Below the pieces are notes generated by a model. That model worked only from the letters and a program-made list of their open reading frames with translations, ran no database searches and was not told the DNA's origin. A program made the position numbers and the translations under genes. This document shows positions 1 to 8,983 of a stretch of DNA of 64,000 bases, in pieces. The DNA lies in NCBI GenBank assembly GCA_965205045.1, contig OZ242031.1:5828001-5892000 (forward strand), in the 5' to 3' direction. The DNA is from UBA6522 sp965205045. Lineage in GTDB: Bacteria > Pseudomonadota > Gammaproteobacteria > Steroidobacterales > Rariloculaceae. Positions within the stretch are counted from its first letter, which is position 1; each line of letters begins with the position of its first letter.

Positions 1-704
1 AGGCGACCGGGGAAGTCCTGAGCGCCGAGCAGGGAGGTCAAACCCCAGTAGATGTACTCAGCCGCCATGCAGCCATAGTCGCAGGTCTGGTCATCGTAGG
101 TGTACCAAGCACCTTCCGGGTAAGGATCGGGTATCTGCATGAACCGGCCGCCACGCGCCTTGTCCATTGCATTGGCCAAGGTCGTCCCGGGGGTCTCGCC
201 GAAAACGTCCGGATATGCATACGCATAGCCGCCGTGCGTTATCAGATGCAGGACTTCCTCGAAGGTGGCATCAAATTCGCCCCTGGCGGCTCCGCCGGGA
301 AGGGTTTCCGCAGCGTTCAGGTCCTGAAGCACACCCCCGGGGATGGCGTCGCCATCAAGTTCCGAAATAACCGCGTCGAGTTCCGCAAAGTCGATTGTCA
401 TGATCAGCGTTGCACGGTTTGACCGCAGATGTTCGATAACCAGTGAGTTGTCCGGATACCCGTCCGCGTCGTTGTCCAGGTACTCCGACATCACGTTGGC
501 GGCGTGCAGCATCTTGGCGTCCGCCGTTCCCGCCGTGCCCCGGACGGAGACTCCGAATACGTCGATGTGCTTGGGAAAGAGCGCGTCGAACGCGGACGCG
601 GCTTGCGCGGAATCGCCGTCCCCTGATTCACCCGGGCTGCTGCAAGCGCCCAGAAGGAAGGAAAAGACGATTACTGTCCAGTGTAAAGCTCGAATTCCAA
701 ACAT
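1..704 (-). CDS. Hypothetical lipoprotein, 3' end outside the window
   Basis: Open frame from ATG at 704 to the window edge, 234 codons visible. It starts with a lipoprotein signal whose lipobox is LLGAC (Cys21), followed by an acidic Ser/Gly linker. Residues 77-86 read DNDADGYPDN, an EF-hand-like calcium loop. Around residues 147-164 the motif FEEVLHLITHGGYAY resembles a zincin-type helix, but a strict HExxH is absent: E149/E150 and H153/H157 are the candidate polar residues. Two close cysteines occur in a CDYGC motif near the cut end. I do not recognise the family. A secreted calcium-binding or metal-dependent protein is an inference from motifs only. The next gene upstream (restriction enzyme, same strand) ends 57 bp away. 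Confidence 0.75.
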   Translation of the reverse strand, partial: MFGIRALHWTVIVFSFLLGACSSPGESGDGDSAQAASAFDALFPKHIDVFGVSVRGTAGTADAKMLHAANVMSEYLDNDADGYPDNSLVIEHLRSNRATLIMTIDFAELDAVISELDGDAIPGGVLQDLNAAETLPGGAARGEFDATFEEVLHLITHGGYAYAYPDVFGETPGTTLANAMDKARGGRFMQIPDPYPEGAWYTYDDQTCDYGCMAAEYIYWGLTSLLGAQDFPGR

Positions 705-760
705 GATACGTGCTCGGCTGCAGCTCCAATTCATCGGTATCCGAGATGATAGCCATTGTT

Positions 761-3700
761 TCACACACGCTGCGACGTGATGACCAGAATCGCCGCGATG
801 CGACGAGCCGTATCGGAAAAGTGTTGCACTTCATCAATGCCGAGCACTCGTCCAAGAATGCCGTGCTCGCGGTATGAGAGCCATTTCTTGAGGACTTGGT
901 AGCCGCCGAGCCTGTAATTCCAAACCGCAGCGGGGACGTTTCGCCAGAATGCGTTATTGTTGATATATACGTCGACGGTAGTGTCGCCAACAAGACAAAA
1001 GCCTTCATCCAGCGTGGCGCGCTCATCGGGCGAATATTCGCGTTCAATGGAGCGCCCTTGGCCAGGCATCACGGCGAGGCTCGCGCCTTGGTATCCCCAT
1101 CCAGCCGTCACCGCAAAATCCTCGCCGGTCAGGTTCCGCCCGCCAACAGTGGCCGGAACGGCAATGCCAGCCATTTCCGGGCGCAACGGTGCCTTCGTAA
1201 CTCCGGGAACGGGCGTTTCCGGGTCGAACAACGCCGCGAGTTCTCGCCCGCGAACCGCCGACAAAGCGAGCTGCTCGCTTGCGCCTTCGGCTGAACCATC
1301 GGGCCACCCCGGCAACGGTATACGCGGCCACCCCAACCGCAGCGCCCCGGCATTGGCTGCGAGATAGTCAGGATCGTGAAGCGTGGCGAGGACATGGTGA
1401 AATAGATCGTCGACGCCCGCGCCAAGGCAATCCAGAAATCGTTCGGCTTTGGCGGAGAGATTGGCACGACGCGTCATTCCACCTTCGCCCCCTGTTCCGT
1501 CATCACGCAACCAGGCGGGAAACATGCTCGTCCCGCGTTCAATCAGGTGCCGGGAAGCGAGATGTCTGGTGAAGCAAGCTTGCGGCTCGCTTGCGCCCCT
1601 TCGCAAGTGTTGGGCAGCGGAAAGCCAAAGGTTTCCTTTGAACACTTGAACTGGATACCGAGGGCTTTTCTCTCGCAGGAGCTTCGTATCCCCTTCCCAA
1701 TAGAGCCAGCGATCATCAAATGGGCGGTATGCGTGCCGCACAAAGCCAGCCCGATTCGGTCCACCGCGCTTCAGAAGGGTGTCGCGCACTGCGCGGGCAT
1801 CAAACCGTGCCGTATCCTTCATCACAACCGGATAGCGCCGCGCCATTTCCCGGTGAGTTATGCCGCTGTCGAAGTAATCGGTCACCCGCGACTTGAGCTT
1901 TCTTGGGTCGATATCGATAAGGAATGTGTCACGACCGGTTTCGGATCCTTGATACCAAGTGGGAAAAAGATCGTACAGCGCAGGCCACTCGAACCAATCG
2001 GGACTCACCGCAGTTTGTATGAAGGGAAGACCCAGCGGCAGAACGGGCTCGACGGTTTCGTACAGCGCATCCGGTTCCGCGTCCGCTGTCGCGGTCAGTT
2101 TCTCTCGTTTCGCCTGACCCCAGAGGTGCCGTAAGTCGACCCGTTCGCACCGTCTGTGCTCCGACCTGCGCACCAGGGTCGCGATGGCCGTACCCACCTG
2201 TATTCCCACCGGGTTGCTCTCACTGGAGAAAATACTCGGGTCGGGCGAACCGTTCGGCGCGACCTTGCCGGTCTTGTACTTGTCGCCATTCAGGCAGTCG
2301 ATACGGATGCTATCGAAAGCGTCCAGGTAGCGCTCCCGCATACCCGTGAACGACAGTCCATCGAGCCACGAATAATTGGAGATGAAGCAGACCACGCCCT
2401 GGCCTGTTTTCTCCGCGATGCGCCGTTCCGCCATGCGGAAGAACCGCACGTAGAGGTCGTTCAAACCCCGGCCCTCCGGACGGCGCACCCGCCTCGACGT
2501 TCGGTATGCTTCGGAAAGCTCCCGTTCCTCGTAATCGTGTGCCGCCACACCGGCGAAACCGTTGTAGGGCGGGTTGCCCAGGATCACGAGAATGGGCACC
2601 TCTTGTTTCACGTGTTCAGCCCGGTCGCGTTCCTCCTCGAGTTCCGGGAACGGCAGCGGCTTGCTTGTGCGGGGCTCCCAACCCGTCAGCGCATTGGTCA
2701 GAAAGACGCCCGCGCGCTCTGTTCCGTCGTCGGCCAGCTTTGCGTCCAGATCCCGCATCGTCAGCCCGACTTGGAGATGTGCGACGACAAAGGGCGCCGG
2801 CATGATCTCGAAACCGAACACGCGTTTGGTCGCCGCCCTCTTCACGCGCGCGCCAACAAGCGCACCCAGGCCCTGACCCCGCAGGTTGGCCGCAATGCGG
2901 CGCAGCACTTCGGCGAGGTATGCACCTGTACCGCAACAAGGATCGAGCACGTAGACGTTTTCCGCCGCCAATCCTTCGGCGATGCCCAAGTCGTCCTTTA
3001 TCGCCTTGTCGACGCGGGCGACCATGTAGCGAACCACTTCCGTAGGTGTGTACCAGACGCCGAGCTGCTTTCGCAGCTTGGGATCGAAGGCTTCAAGGAA
3101 GGGTTCATAAAAGTACGGCACCACCTCACCTTCGGCGAAGCGGGCGAAGAAAGCGGTGCGGTCCACCCTGTCGAGCGCCGCAGCCGTCCAGTCCAGCACT
3201 TCAACGAGCCCCAGCGGTTGCAGGCGGCCGGGATGCGATAGTTGCTGGAACAACGCGGCAAGAACGGGCGTTCGCAGGTGCCAGACTGCCGTGCGCCAGT
3301 CAAAGCGCCCCACTGGTGGCGATGCCTGCCGCGCCCACAAGACCCAAGCCGAAAACACACCGTAGAACAGCGTCTGAACCAGCGTCGAACGGAAGAAGCG
3401 CTGTCCGCGCTCGCCCTCAAAGCGTACGCCGAGCGCATCTTCGAGCGACGAGCGCACGACCTTGAGCGTCGCCGCGTCGCCAGCCTTTTCGACACGAGCT
3501 ATGCCATCGCGTGCATACGACGCGAGCAATTGCGCCAAGTCGCCCGGCTCCGCGAGGACGGCGCGATGCGACAGAGCGCGGGAGACATATTCTCCGAAGC
3601 CCGGGCCAACCTCTCGGCTAAATGCGCGCGGATTTTCGAGCCTGCGCAAAAACTCATCGGCACTCTCCGCCAGCCGAAACGATTCCAAATCCGCCGGACG

Positions 3701-4114
3701 ACCCGTCGTATCTTCCCCCACGAACACAAAGTCGCGAAAATTGGTCACCAGCACCAGGCGATAGCGGCCCCAATACCGGCTGACTTGCTCGCCTACGGCA
3801 GTGACCCGCATATCGTCCCAGACCGGCTTGACCTCCACCACGCCACGTTCCGGTATCTTTCCCTTTCGCGGCACGCCCTTTTGCATCTGCCTGGCTGCGT
3901 AGAGTCCGAAATCGGGATGGCCCGCCCCTTGGTCCGTCAAATTGCCGACAGGCCAAACCTTGGGCTTAAGCAAGCCACCGACGGTCCGGAGCAGATTGGA
4001 AAGCGCCGGGTAGCAGGAAAGCTCCCCGGTACCGGCCCCTGTCGCACGGGTCCTTTGCAAGTCTGAGAAGTAGGTCTCAACCGCCGCCGTCAGTTTCCTG
4101 CTTACGTCCGCCAT
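761..4114 (-). CDS. Single-chain restriction-modification enzyme, type ISP/IIG-like N6-adenine methylase
   Basis: A 1117-aa protein that appears to combine DNA cleavage, adenine-N6 methylation and target recognition. The N-terminus carries a PD-(D/E)XK-like nuclease signature: D68 in GHPDFG, then E94 and K96 in VVEVKP. The methyltransferase core follows, with SAM motif I VLDPCCGTGAYL near residue 390 and catalytic motif IV NPPY near residue 513. The last ~500 residues match the place of the specificity domain of type ISP enzymes. The family usually has a helicase block in LlaGI-type members. I see no Walker A here, so this is the shorter solitary class. ATG at 4114 has GGAG five bases upstream. 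No separate specificity or methylase gene lies nearby. Family assignment is from motifs; target sequence is unknown. Confidence 0.85.
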   Translation of the reverse strand: MADVSRKLTAAVETYFSDLQRTRATGAGTGELSCYPALSNLLRTVGGLLKPKVWPVGNLTDQGAGHPDFGLYAARQMQKGVPRKGKIPERGVVEVKPVWDDMRVTAVGEQVSRYWGRYRLVLVTNFRDFVFVGEDTTGRPADLESFRLAESADEFLRRLENPRAFSREVGPGFGEYVSRALSHRAVLAEPGDLAQLLASYARDGIARVEKAGDAATLKVVRSSLEDALGVRFEGERGQRFFRSTLVQTLFYGVFSAWVLWARQASPPVGRFDWRTAVWHLRTPVLAALFQQLSHPGRLQPLGLVEVLDWTAAALDRVDRTAFFARFAEGEVVPYFYEPFLEAFDPKLRKQLGVWYTPTEVVRYMVARVDKAIKDDLGIAEGLAAENVYVLDPCCGTGAYLAEVLRRIAANLRGQGLGALVGARVKRAATKRVFGFEIMPAPFVVAHLQVGLTMRDLDAKLADDGTERAGVFLTNALTGWEPRTSKPLPFPELEEERDRAEHVKQEVPILVILGNPPYNGFAGVAAHDYEERELSEAYRTSRRVRRPEGRGLNDLYVRFFRMAERRIAEKTGQGVVCFISNYSWLDGLSFTGMRERYLDAFDSIRIDCLNGDKYKTGKVAPNGSPDPSIFSSESNPVGIQVGTAIATLVRRSEHRRCERVDLRHLWGQAKREKLTATADAEPDALYETVEPVLPLGLPFIQTAVSPDWFEWPALYDLFPTWYQGSETGRDTFLIDIDPRKLKSRVTDYFDSGITHREMARRYPVVMKDTARFDARAVRDTLLKRGGPNRAGFVRHAYRPFDDRWLYWEGDTKLLREKSPRYPVQVFKGNLWLSAAQHLRRGASEPQACFTRHLASRHLIERGTSMFPAWLRDDGTGGEGGMTRRANLSAKAERFLDCLGAGVDDLFHHVLATLHDPDYLAANAGALRLGWPRIPLPGWPDGSAEGASEQLALSAVRGRELAALFDPETPVPGVTKAPLRPEMAGIAVPATVGGRNLTGEDFAVTAGWGYQGASLAVMPGQGRSIEREYSPDERATLDEGFCLVGDTTVDVYINNNAFWRNVPAAVWNYRLGGYQVLKKWLSYREHGILGRVLGIDEVQHFSDTARRIAAILVITSQRV

Positions 4115-4291
4115 GTGACTCCAATCGATTGTCCCGGCTCAGCAAGCCATTGCCGTCTACGGAGAGGGTAACGGCCGAATTATCGCATCATACCGTCACC
4201 ACACGATTGCGCCTTGGCTTGATGCCCATCAATCAACGTGCTGCGGGGGATTCGCGCCGGCGAATCGCCGGTACATTATTTGGCCGGCGCG

Positions 4292-6031
4292 TCAATCGAA
4301 TCCTTCCTGCAGCGGCTGCGTTTCCAGCATGACGTCATCGCTGTTGCCGGTCATCTCCCAGCGAATCAGCGACATCGGGATCGTGCCCGACGAAAGGAAC
4401 TCGTCGACGAAATCCCTGATGACGAAGTCGTCCCCCAGCGCCTGCGCCTGCTCCCTGAACAGCTTCATGAAATACGACTTGCCCGTAACGACATTGCTGT
4501 GAAATCCGCCGGGGTTACGCTGGTTCGACTGCATTTCGAACCAGACCATACGTTCGTCCGGCCGCGACCATCCCCGCGGCATGATCTCGGCACAGAGGTG
4601 GCGGGCTTCGGTCAGGTTGATCTCGTTGGCCTGCATCTTCATGTCCGGAATCGCCAGGCTCATGTGCGAGGCATTCATCAGGTACTCCATTTCCCTGCCC
4701 TTGCGAGGTCGTTCGTCCAGCACTCCCGCCTGCATCAGCAACTCTTCCAGCGCAACCGCCCACCCTTCCAGACGCATGGAACCCATGTTGAAACGCCGAC
4801 CGGCGCTTCGAATCGGGCTTTGCGTCAACCGCTCCTGACGCTGGTAGTCGAGCATGTGACCGACGTACTCGTGCACTTCGCCCGGCAGGATCTCGCGCTG
4901 CCGAACCTTGGTGTCGATGCTGGAGTTCTCCGGCAACAACCACTCGGCCACGGAGTCGTCGAGTTCGCCGCTGGCTCCGCGGGATCCACGCTCGTAATAG
5001 TCGGCAGGATCGACCCAGTCGTCGACCGTCATCAACTCCTCGTCGCGCATGAAGTCGACGGCGTAATGCAAGGCCTCGCGCATGCTTTCGAACCACGCCC
5101 GTTCCGACATCGAGACTTCCAGGGGCGGCAGGTCCCTGTTCCTGGTTTCCTCCAGTTTAAGGAACGTGATGACGCGGTCGTATTCCCTCTCGATGATCCG
5201 GTTGCTTTCTTCCCATCCCCACGGCGAAAGCTGGACATTGCGCATCCACCAGTCGTAGTTGTCCTTGCCGAGGCCGGCGTTCGGGTCCATGTCGGACTGG
5301 TTGGCCTCAAGCCACAGCCGATAGTCCTCGACCGCGCCGGCAGCGCTCCGGGCCGCGTCGGCGAGATCGGGATAGCCGGCAGCCAGAATATCGGCGGCCT
5401 CTTCGTAGAGTTCGCGCTCTTCAATGAAGTTGCGCACGGCATACTGCGCAAAATCGGCCGCGGGTTCGGTCAGGTTCACCCGCGCCTGGGCGTAGATTCC
5501 GGGTATGCCCTCGAGCGTATCGCTCAATGCCGCCTGCTGCTCGTCGGACAGCGACAGGGTATCGTCGTCCTGCTCCTCAGGCGGTTCGGGACCGTTGTCG
5601 GAAAAGCCGAACAGATCGTATATGGGCTGGAAGAAATCCGGCGCGTTGATACTCGCTCCGGCGTCACCCTCGAACATCGAGTAAAATCCGGGGTCGCGAG
5701 CCCAGGGCCTGTGCTGCTTGTGATGAAACTCCAGCGCGTTCATCTCCGCACGAACCAGGTGGTAGTCGACCTGCTGCCAGACCGGCCAACCCTCGGTATC
5801 GAACGCCGCCAGATCGCTCCTGAATTCCATCAGGCCGCGAAACTGGTCTTGCATTGCCGCTTCGGTGTAGTCGGGAACGCCGTCGGTGATTCTTGCCTGC
5901 TGAAACTCGCGGAATTCAAAGAACAGGCGGACGAGATCGTCGTAGGTCTGGCCAACGGCGACAATTGGATTCAACATGGCGCAAGCGCCAGCCACCAGGA
6001 CGGGGGCAAAGATCGTCTTGAACTTGTACAT
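4292..6031 (-). CDS. DUF885 family exported zinc metallopeptidase-like protein
   Basis: 579 aa with an N-terminal signal peptide (hydrophobic stretch, cleavage near AVGQ). The DUF885 family consists of putative zinc carboxypeptidases. The metal site is visible as HEYVGH near residue 390, followed by the downstream EGWA glutamate motif around residue 410. The first motif is shorter than the HExxPGH I expect for the family, so activity is not certain. Length is typical for DUF885. It is followed on the opposite strand by the reductive dehalogenase gene; their starts are 106 bp apart and divergent, so both promoters must lie in 6032-6136. Substrate is unknown; periplasmic location is inferred from the signal. 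Confidence 0.85.
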   Translation of the reverse strand: MYKFKTIFAPVLVAGACAMLNPIVAVGQTYDDLVRLFFEFREFQQARITDGVPDYTEAAMQDQFRGLMEFRSDLAAFDTEGWPVWQQVDYHLVRAEMNALEFHHKQHRPWARDPGFYSMFEGDAGASINAPDFFQPIYDLFGFSDNGPEPPEEQDDDTLSLSDEQQAALSDTLEGIPGIYAQARVNLTEPAADFAQYAVRNFIEERELYEEAADILAAGYPDLADAARSAAGAVEDYRLWLEANQSDMDPNAGLGKDNYDWWMRNVQLSPWGWEESNRIIEREYDRVITFLKLEETRNRDLPPLEVSMSERAWFESMREALHYAVDFMRDEELMTVDDWVDPADYYERGSRGASGELDDSVAEWLLPENSSIDTKVRQREILPGEVHEYVGHMLDYQRQERLTQSPIRSAGRRFNMGSMRLEGWAVALEELLMQAGVLDERPRKGREMEYLMNASHMSLAIPDMKMQANEINLTEARHLCAEIMPRGWSRPDERMVWFEMQSNQRNPGGFHSNVVTGKSYFMKLFREQAQALGDDFVIRDFVDEFLSSGTIPMSLIRWEMTGNSDDVMLETQPLQEGFD

Positions 6032-6136
6032 TGCTTATCCAGTCAGCGGACCGATTGAATATCATATACAACGACGCGTAGTCATGCGCCGGTCGCGATC
6101 GGGACGGGACAGACGCTGCAGCAACGCCAAACGACC

Positions 6137-7300
6137 ATGAAATTCAAGCGGCCCATTGACGCCAGGACCGGATTCGACGTCTCTGACGACTTCGAGCGCT
6201 TCGATCAGCGCAACGAAATCTATTGTCGCTCCGAGTGGGACCCGCAGATCAGGAGCGACAAGGCGGCGGAATTCTTTCGCGGCCACTACATGCCCCATGC
6301 CCGCGCCCGCAGGGCCGACGGTTTCGGCCAGCGGGATTACGCCCTGCGCAACGCCACCTGGCACGTGACCAACGTCCTGCGCGACGTGCGCCGCCAGAGC
6401 GACGATCGCAAGGAGGGGTTCTTCGATACCTTTACGTCGCACGCCGAGGGCTGGCCCGAGCCCTACCCTTTCGAATCGGCCGAAGCGGCGACGCGAAACC
6501 TGCGCCGGGCGGCAAAGAGCATCGGCGCCGGCCTGCTCGGAATTTGCGAATACGATGAGCGATGGATCTACCGGACCCGCTACAGCGAGCAGACGCAGAA
6601 GGACAAGCCGGTCGATATTCCCGACGACTTGCCCAATGTGATCGTCATCGGCGAGCCCATGGATTTCGGTCTGACCGAAACCGTTCCCTCCGCGCTTTCC
6701 GGTTCGGCCACCGGTATGGGATACACCTACGACACGGTCGTGCTGCTCACGATCACGCAGTACATCCGGAACCTGGGCTACCGGGCGGTGGCTTCCATGA
6801 ATGACTCCGCGCTGGCGATCCCGCTCGCCGTGCAGGCCGGGCTTGGAGAAGTCGGAAGGCACAGCCTGCTGATCACCAGGGAATACGGGCCGCGGCTCAG
6901 GCTCGGCAAGATATTCACCGACATGCCGCTGGTGATCGACGAACCGATCCGCTTCGGCGTGAAGGAATTCTGCGACATTTGCCAGCGCTGCAGCGCAGCG
7001 TGCCCGCCCAGGGCCATTCCGCATCGGGCGCCGTCACGTAAACCGCACAGCGTCTCGAACCTGAAGGGCGTGCTCAAGTGGACCACGATTGCCGAGAAGT
7101 GTTTCCGCTTCTGGGTGGGTCAGAACTCGGACTGTTCCATCTGCATACGGGTCTGCCCCTACAACCGCGACTTCAGCAAATGGCACAACCGCGTGTGGCG
7201 CCGTCTCGCCGGGACCCGATTGAGAAAGCTCATGCTCCTCATCGACAAGACGTTCTCGCCACGCGGTCGAAAAAGTGCCCCACAGTGGTGGGCACAATGA
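6137..7300 (+). CDS. Reductive dehalogenase-like corrinoid iron-sulfur protein, cytosolic type
   Basis: 387 aa. The C-terminal third holds two ferredoxin-type cluster motifs: CDICQRCSAACP and, after EKCFRFW, CSICIRVCPYNRDFSKW. Before them is the RdhA-type block AGLGEVGRHSLLITREYGP followed by LRLGKIFTDMPL, which separates RdhA from epoxyqueuosine reductase (QueG). RdhA proteins use cobalamin and two 4Fe-4S clusters to remove halides from organic molecules. No Tat signal and no RdhB membrane anchor are present, so this is the non-respiratory, cytosolic kind. It is shorter than the fused ferredoxin-reductase forms, so an external electron donor is needed. Halogenated substrate is unknown. The gene stands alone, divergent from the DUF885 gene. 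Confidence 0.85.
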   Translation: MKFKRPIDARTGFDVSDDFERFDQRNEIYCRSEWDPQIRSDKAAEFFRGHYMPHARARRADGFGQRDYALRNATWHVTNVLRDVRRQSDDRKEGFFDTFTSHAEGWPEPYPFESAEAATRNLRRAAKSIGAGLLGICEYDERWIYRTRYSEQTQKDKPVDIPDDLPNVIVIGEPMDFGLTETVPSALSGSATGMGYTYDTVVLLTITQYIRNLGYRAVASMNDSALAIPLAVQAGLGEVGRHSLLITREYGPRLRLGKIFTDMPLVIDEPIRFGVKEFCDICQRCSAACPPRAIPHRAPSRKPHSVSNLKGVLKWTTIAEKCFRFWVGQNSDCSICIRVCPYNRDFSKWHNRVWRRLAGTRLRKLMLLIDKTFSPRGRKSAPQWWAQ

Positions 7301-7330
7301 ACACCCTGATATTTCAAGCTGCAACCTTCG

Positions 7331-7458
7331 TCACGACCACAACGCCGAAACCGGCATCGCATCCATGCGCTTCCCAAACGGCACGGGCCGCTCGCCGTCG
7401 TGCAACACCAGCTCCGGGACAAACCTCTCGCCGAGCGGCGTCCGGTCGCGGCGCAGGG
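7331..7458 (-). pseudogene. Relic copy of the end of a DUF4143 ATPase gene
   Basis: The minus strand reads DRTPLG, then joins directly to RFVPELVLHDGERPVPFG and ends MPVSALWS-stop. The same two pieces occur in the intact ATPase at 9320-10546 (DRTPLG near 9655, and RFVLGLVLHDGERPVPFG to MPVSALWS at its C-terminus). About 70 codons that separate them there are missing here. Nucleotide similarity is high in both blocks. This is therefore a decayed, internally deleted paralogue fragment, not a gene. Everything upstream of the fragment is replaced by the SEC-C relic. Confidence 0.75.
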
Positions 7459-7459
7459 G

Positions 7460-7622
7460 TGAGCCGGCCCTCCGTACGGCGCATCCGCCGCCATGCCGTC
7501 CCCGCGACCCGAAAATTCTCCGCATGCATGCAGCAATACTTGTATTTCTTGCCACTACCGCAAGGACAGGGAGCGTTCCTGCCGACCTTCGTAAGGACTC
7601 CGATGACGACGGGGCGAACAGT
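7460..7622 (-). pseudogene. SEC-C zinc-motif protein fragment
   Basis: The minus strand at about 7531-7572 encodes CPCGSGKKYKYCC preceded by KVGRNAP, the hallmark SEC-C zinc-binding motif found at the end of SecA and in small stand-alone proteins. The frame is closed by TAG at 7623-7625 and no ATG, GTG or TTG lies between that stop and the motif. The downstream codons run into the ATPase relic. This is a broken gene end without a usable start. Confidence 0.6.
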
Positions 7623-7693
7623 CTAAACCGCATTACCGGTTGACGACTGCCACCAAACTCGTTGGCGCGTCGACGCTCCCATAGTTCCCGAAC

Positions 7694-8830
7694 TTACGGC
7701 GCTTGGTCCGCCACATATCTCAGCAGCGACGGAATCCCCCCGGTGAATTCGTCTGCCCGCATGTGGATGAAGCCGACGGATTCAAGGTGTTCCCTGGCGC
7801 GCACGGCTTCAGCGTGTTCGGGAATGACTTCCTTGATCGCCGATGTGGCTTCCGCCAGCGACAGGCTCGTTCTGCGGGAAAGGGCGTTCGCGAGCGCTGC
7901 CGCGGCGGTCACGAGCCGCGCGTCTTCGTGGTCATGGATCTCCCGGTAGCGGCGAGCGTAAAACCCGCGCCGCGTAAAGTCGACTTCCGTTCGGGCACTT
8001 TCCATCGCGTCGATGGAAACGGTACGGGTGTCCTTTCCCGCGTTCCACAACGCATGGCCCCAACGTTGGATAAAGAAGGGAAACCCCTGCGAGTCGTCGG
8101 CCACTTGGGCCAGGACGCTCCCGTCGATCTGCCAATCGCGCCACTCCGCAATGTCCAATGCTGCGATCGACGCCTCCCGGCTCAGGCAATCCGGCGACAG
8201 CACGTCCGCCCTCTCGATGAAGGACGCCTGAACCGACGCCGACATCAGGTGCGCGAGAAGCCCCGGCGTACCGGCCAAAACCACCCACGCGGGCCTGTCG
8301 GCTTCGATCAACGATTGAGCCAGGTTGCACAGTGCATTCGCCACTTCAGGAACGAGCGTATGCGCTTCATCCACCTGGACGAGCAACGGATCTCGCTCGG
8401 TCGCGTCAAGCAAGTGCTCTCGTAGCAGGGTTCTTGTGTGGCTCACCGCGCGATCTGCTTGACCGGGTTGCCAATCGGCGGAGACGAAACCCGCCTTGAT
8501 GCCGGTCAGTCGCGCGGACTCCTCTCGGCTCTCAGGCCACAGCGCGCCGCCAAGCGCAGCCAGGTCGGGGATATCCCCCGCCTTCGCGTCAATCACGCGC
8601 ACAGCACGGTCTGCAGCCTGGCGTCTCAACCAACTCAGCAATACCGTCTTGCCCATACCGCGTGGCGCGGACAGGAGCAGTATATTTGCGGGCCCGCCCC
8701 TTGTGGAATGCGATATTTTGGTCAGGCTCTCCAGTAGCGCAGATTGTTCGGCATTCCGCCCGGCCAGGACCGGTGGGTACGCGCCGGTGCCGGGCGTGAA
8801 GGGGTTGGGTAGGGCATTATTGTCCATCAT
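7694..8830 (-). CDS. AAA-type ATP-binding protein
   Basis: 378 aa. Walker A is SAPRGMGKTVLL (about residues 54-65) and Walker B is LLVQVDEAH (about 147-155), with a likely sensor 1 in VVLAGTPG. The C-terminal part is helical, as in archaeal-type AAA or STAND-like ATPases, and may bind a partner or DNA. No transmembrane segment or signal. It lies between the relics at 7.3-7.6 kb and the Phd/PIN remnant on the same strand. Its specific job is not evident; a mobile-element or defence role is only suggested by the neighbours. Confidence 0.8.
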   Translation of the reverse strand: MMDNNALPNPFTPGTGAYPPVLAGRNAEQSALLESLTKISHSTRGGPANILLLSAPRGMGKTVLLSWLRRQAADRAVRVIDAKAGDIPDLAALGGALWPESREESARLTGIKAGFVSADWQPGQADRAVSHTRTLLREHLLDATERDPLLVQVDEAHTLVPEVANALCNLAQSLIEADRPAWVVLAGTPGLLAHLMSASVQASFIERADVLSPDCLSREASIAALDIAEWRDWQIDGSVLAQVADDSQGFPFFIQRWGHALWNAGKDTRTVSIDAMESARTEVDFTRRGFYARRYREIHDHEDARLVTAAAALANALSRRTSLSLAEATSAIKEVIPEHAEAVRAREHLESVGFIHMRADEFTGGIPSLLRYVADQAP

Positions 8831-8881
8831 GGCCGCACGAATTCTCGCCGCATTTTCGGATATTCTGGCATGAACGGCAGA

Positions 8882-8983
8882 TCAACAGCGTACGGCGACT
8901 AGAACTCGACCAAGTAGCCCCTTCGCCCGGCGCGCCGCGCTGATCGGTACATTGGCGTCGATGACCGCCCGGTCAGCTTTCAT
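8882..8983 (-). pseudogene. Truncated PIN-domain toxin
   Basis: ATG at 8983 overlaps the end of the antitoxin gene (stop at 8975-8973), the usual coupled arrangement of a toxin-antitoxin pair. The reading frame begins MKADRAVIDANVPISAARR, the first strand and catalytic Asp of a PIN RNase, but stops after 33 codons instead of about 130. The other acidic residues of the PIN site are missing, so no toxin activity is expected. A 20-base stretch at 8956-8975 is identical to 10327-10346 inside the DUF4143 ATPase gene. Confidence 0.6.

Noticed and set aside
4238..6058. Plus-strand 606-codon open frame
   Set aside because: It lies antisense to the well-supported DUF885 gene and has no domain; it is a GC-rich shadow frame.
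6137..7300. Epoxyqueuosine reductase QueG
   Set aside because: The block LLITREYGPRLRLGKIFTD and the second cluster context match RdhA rather than QueG.
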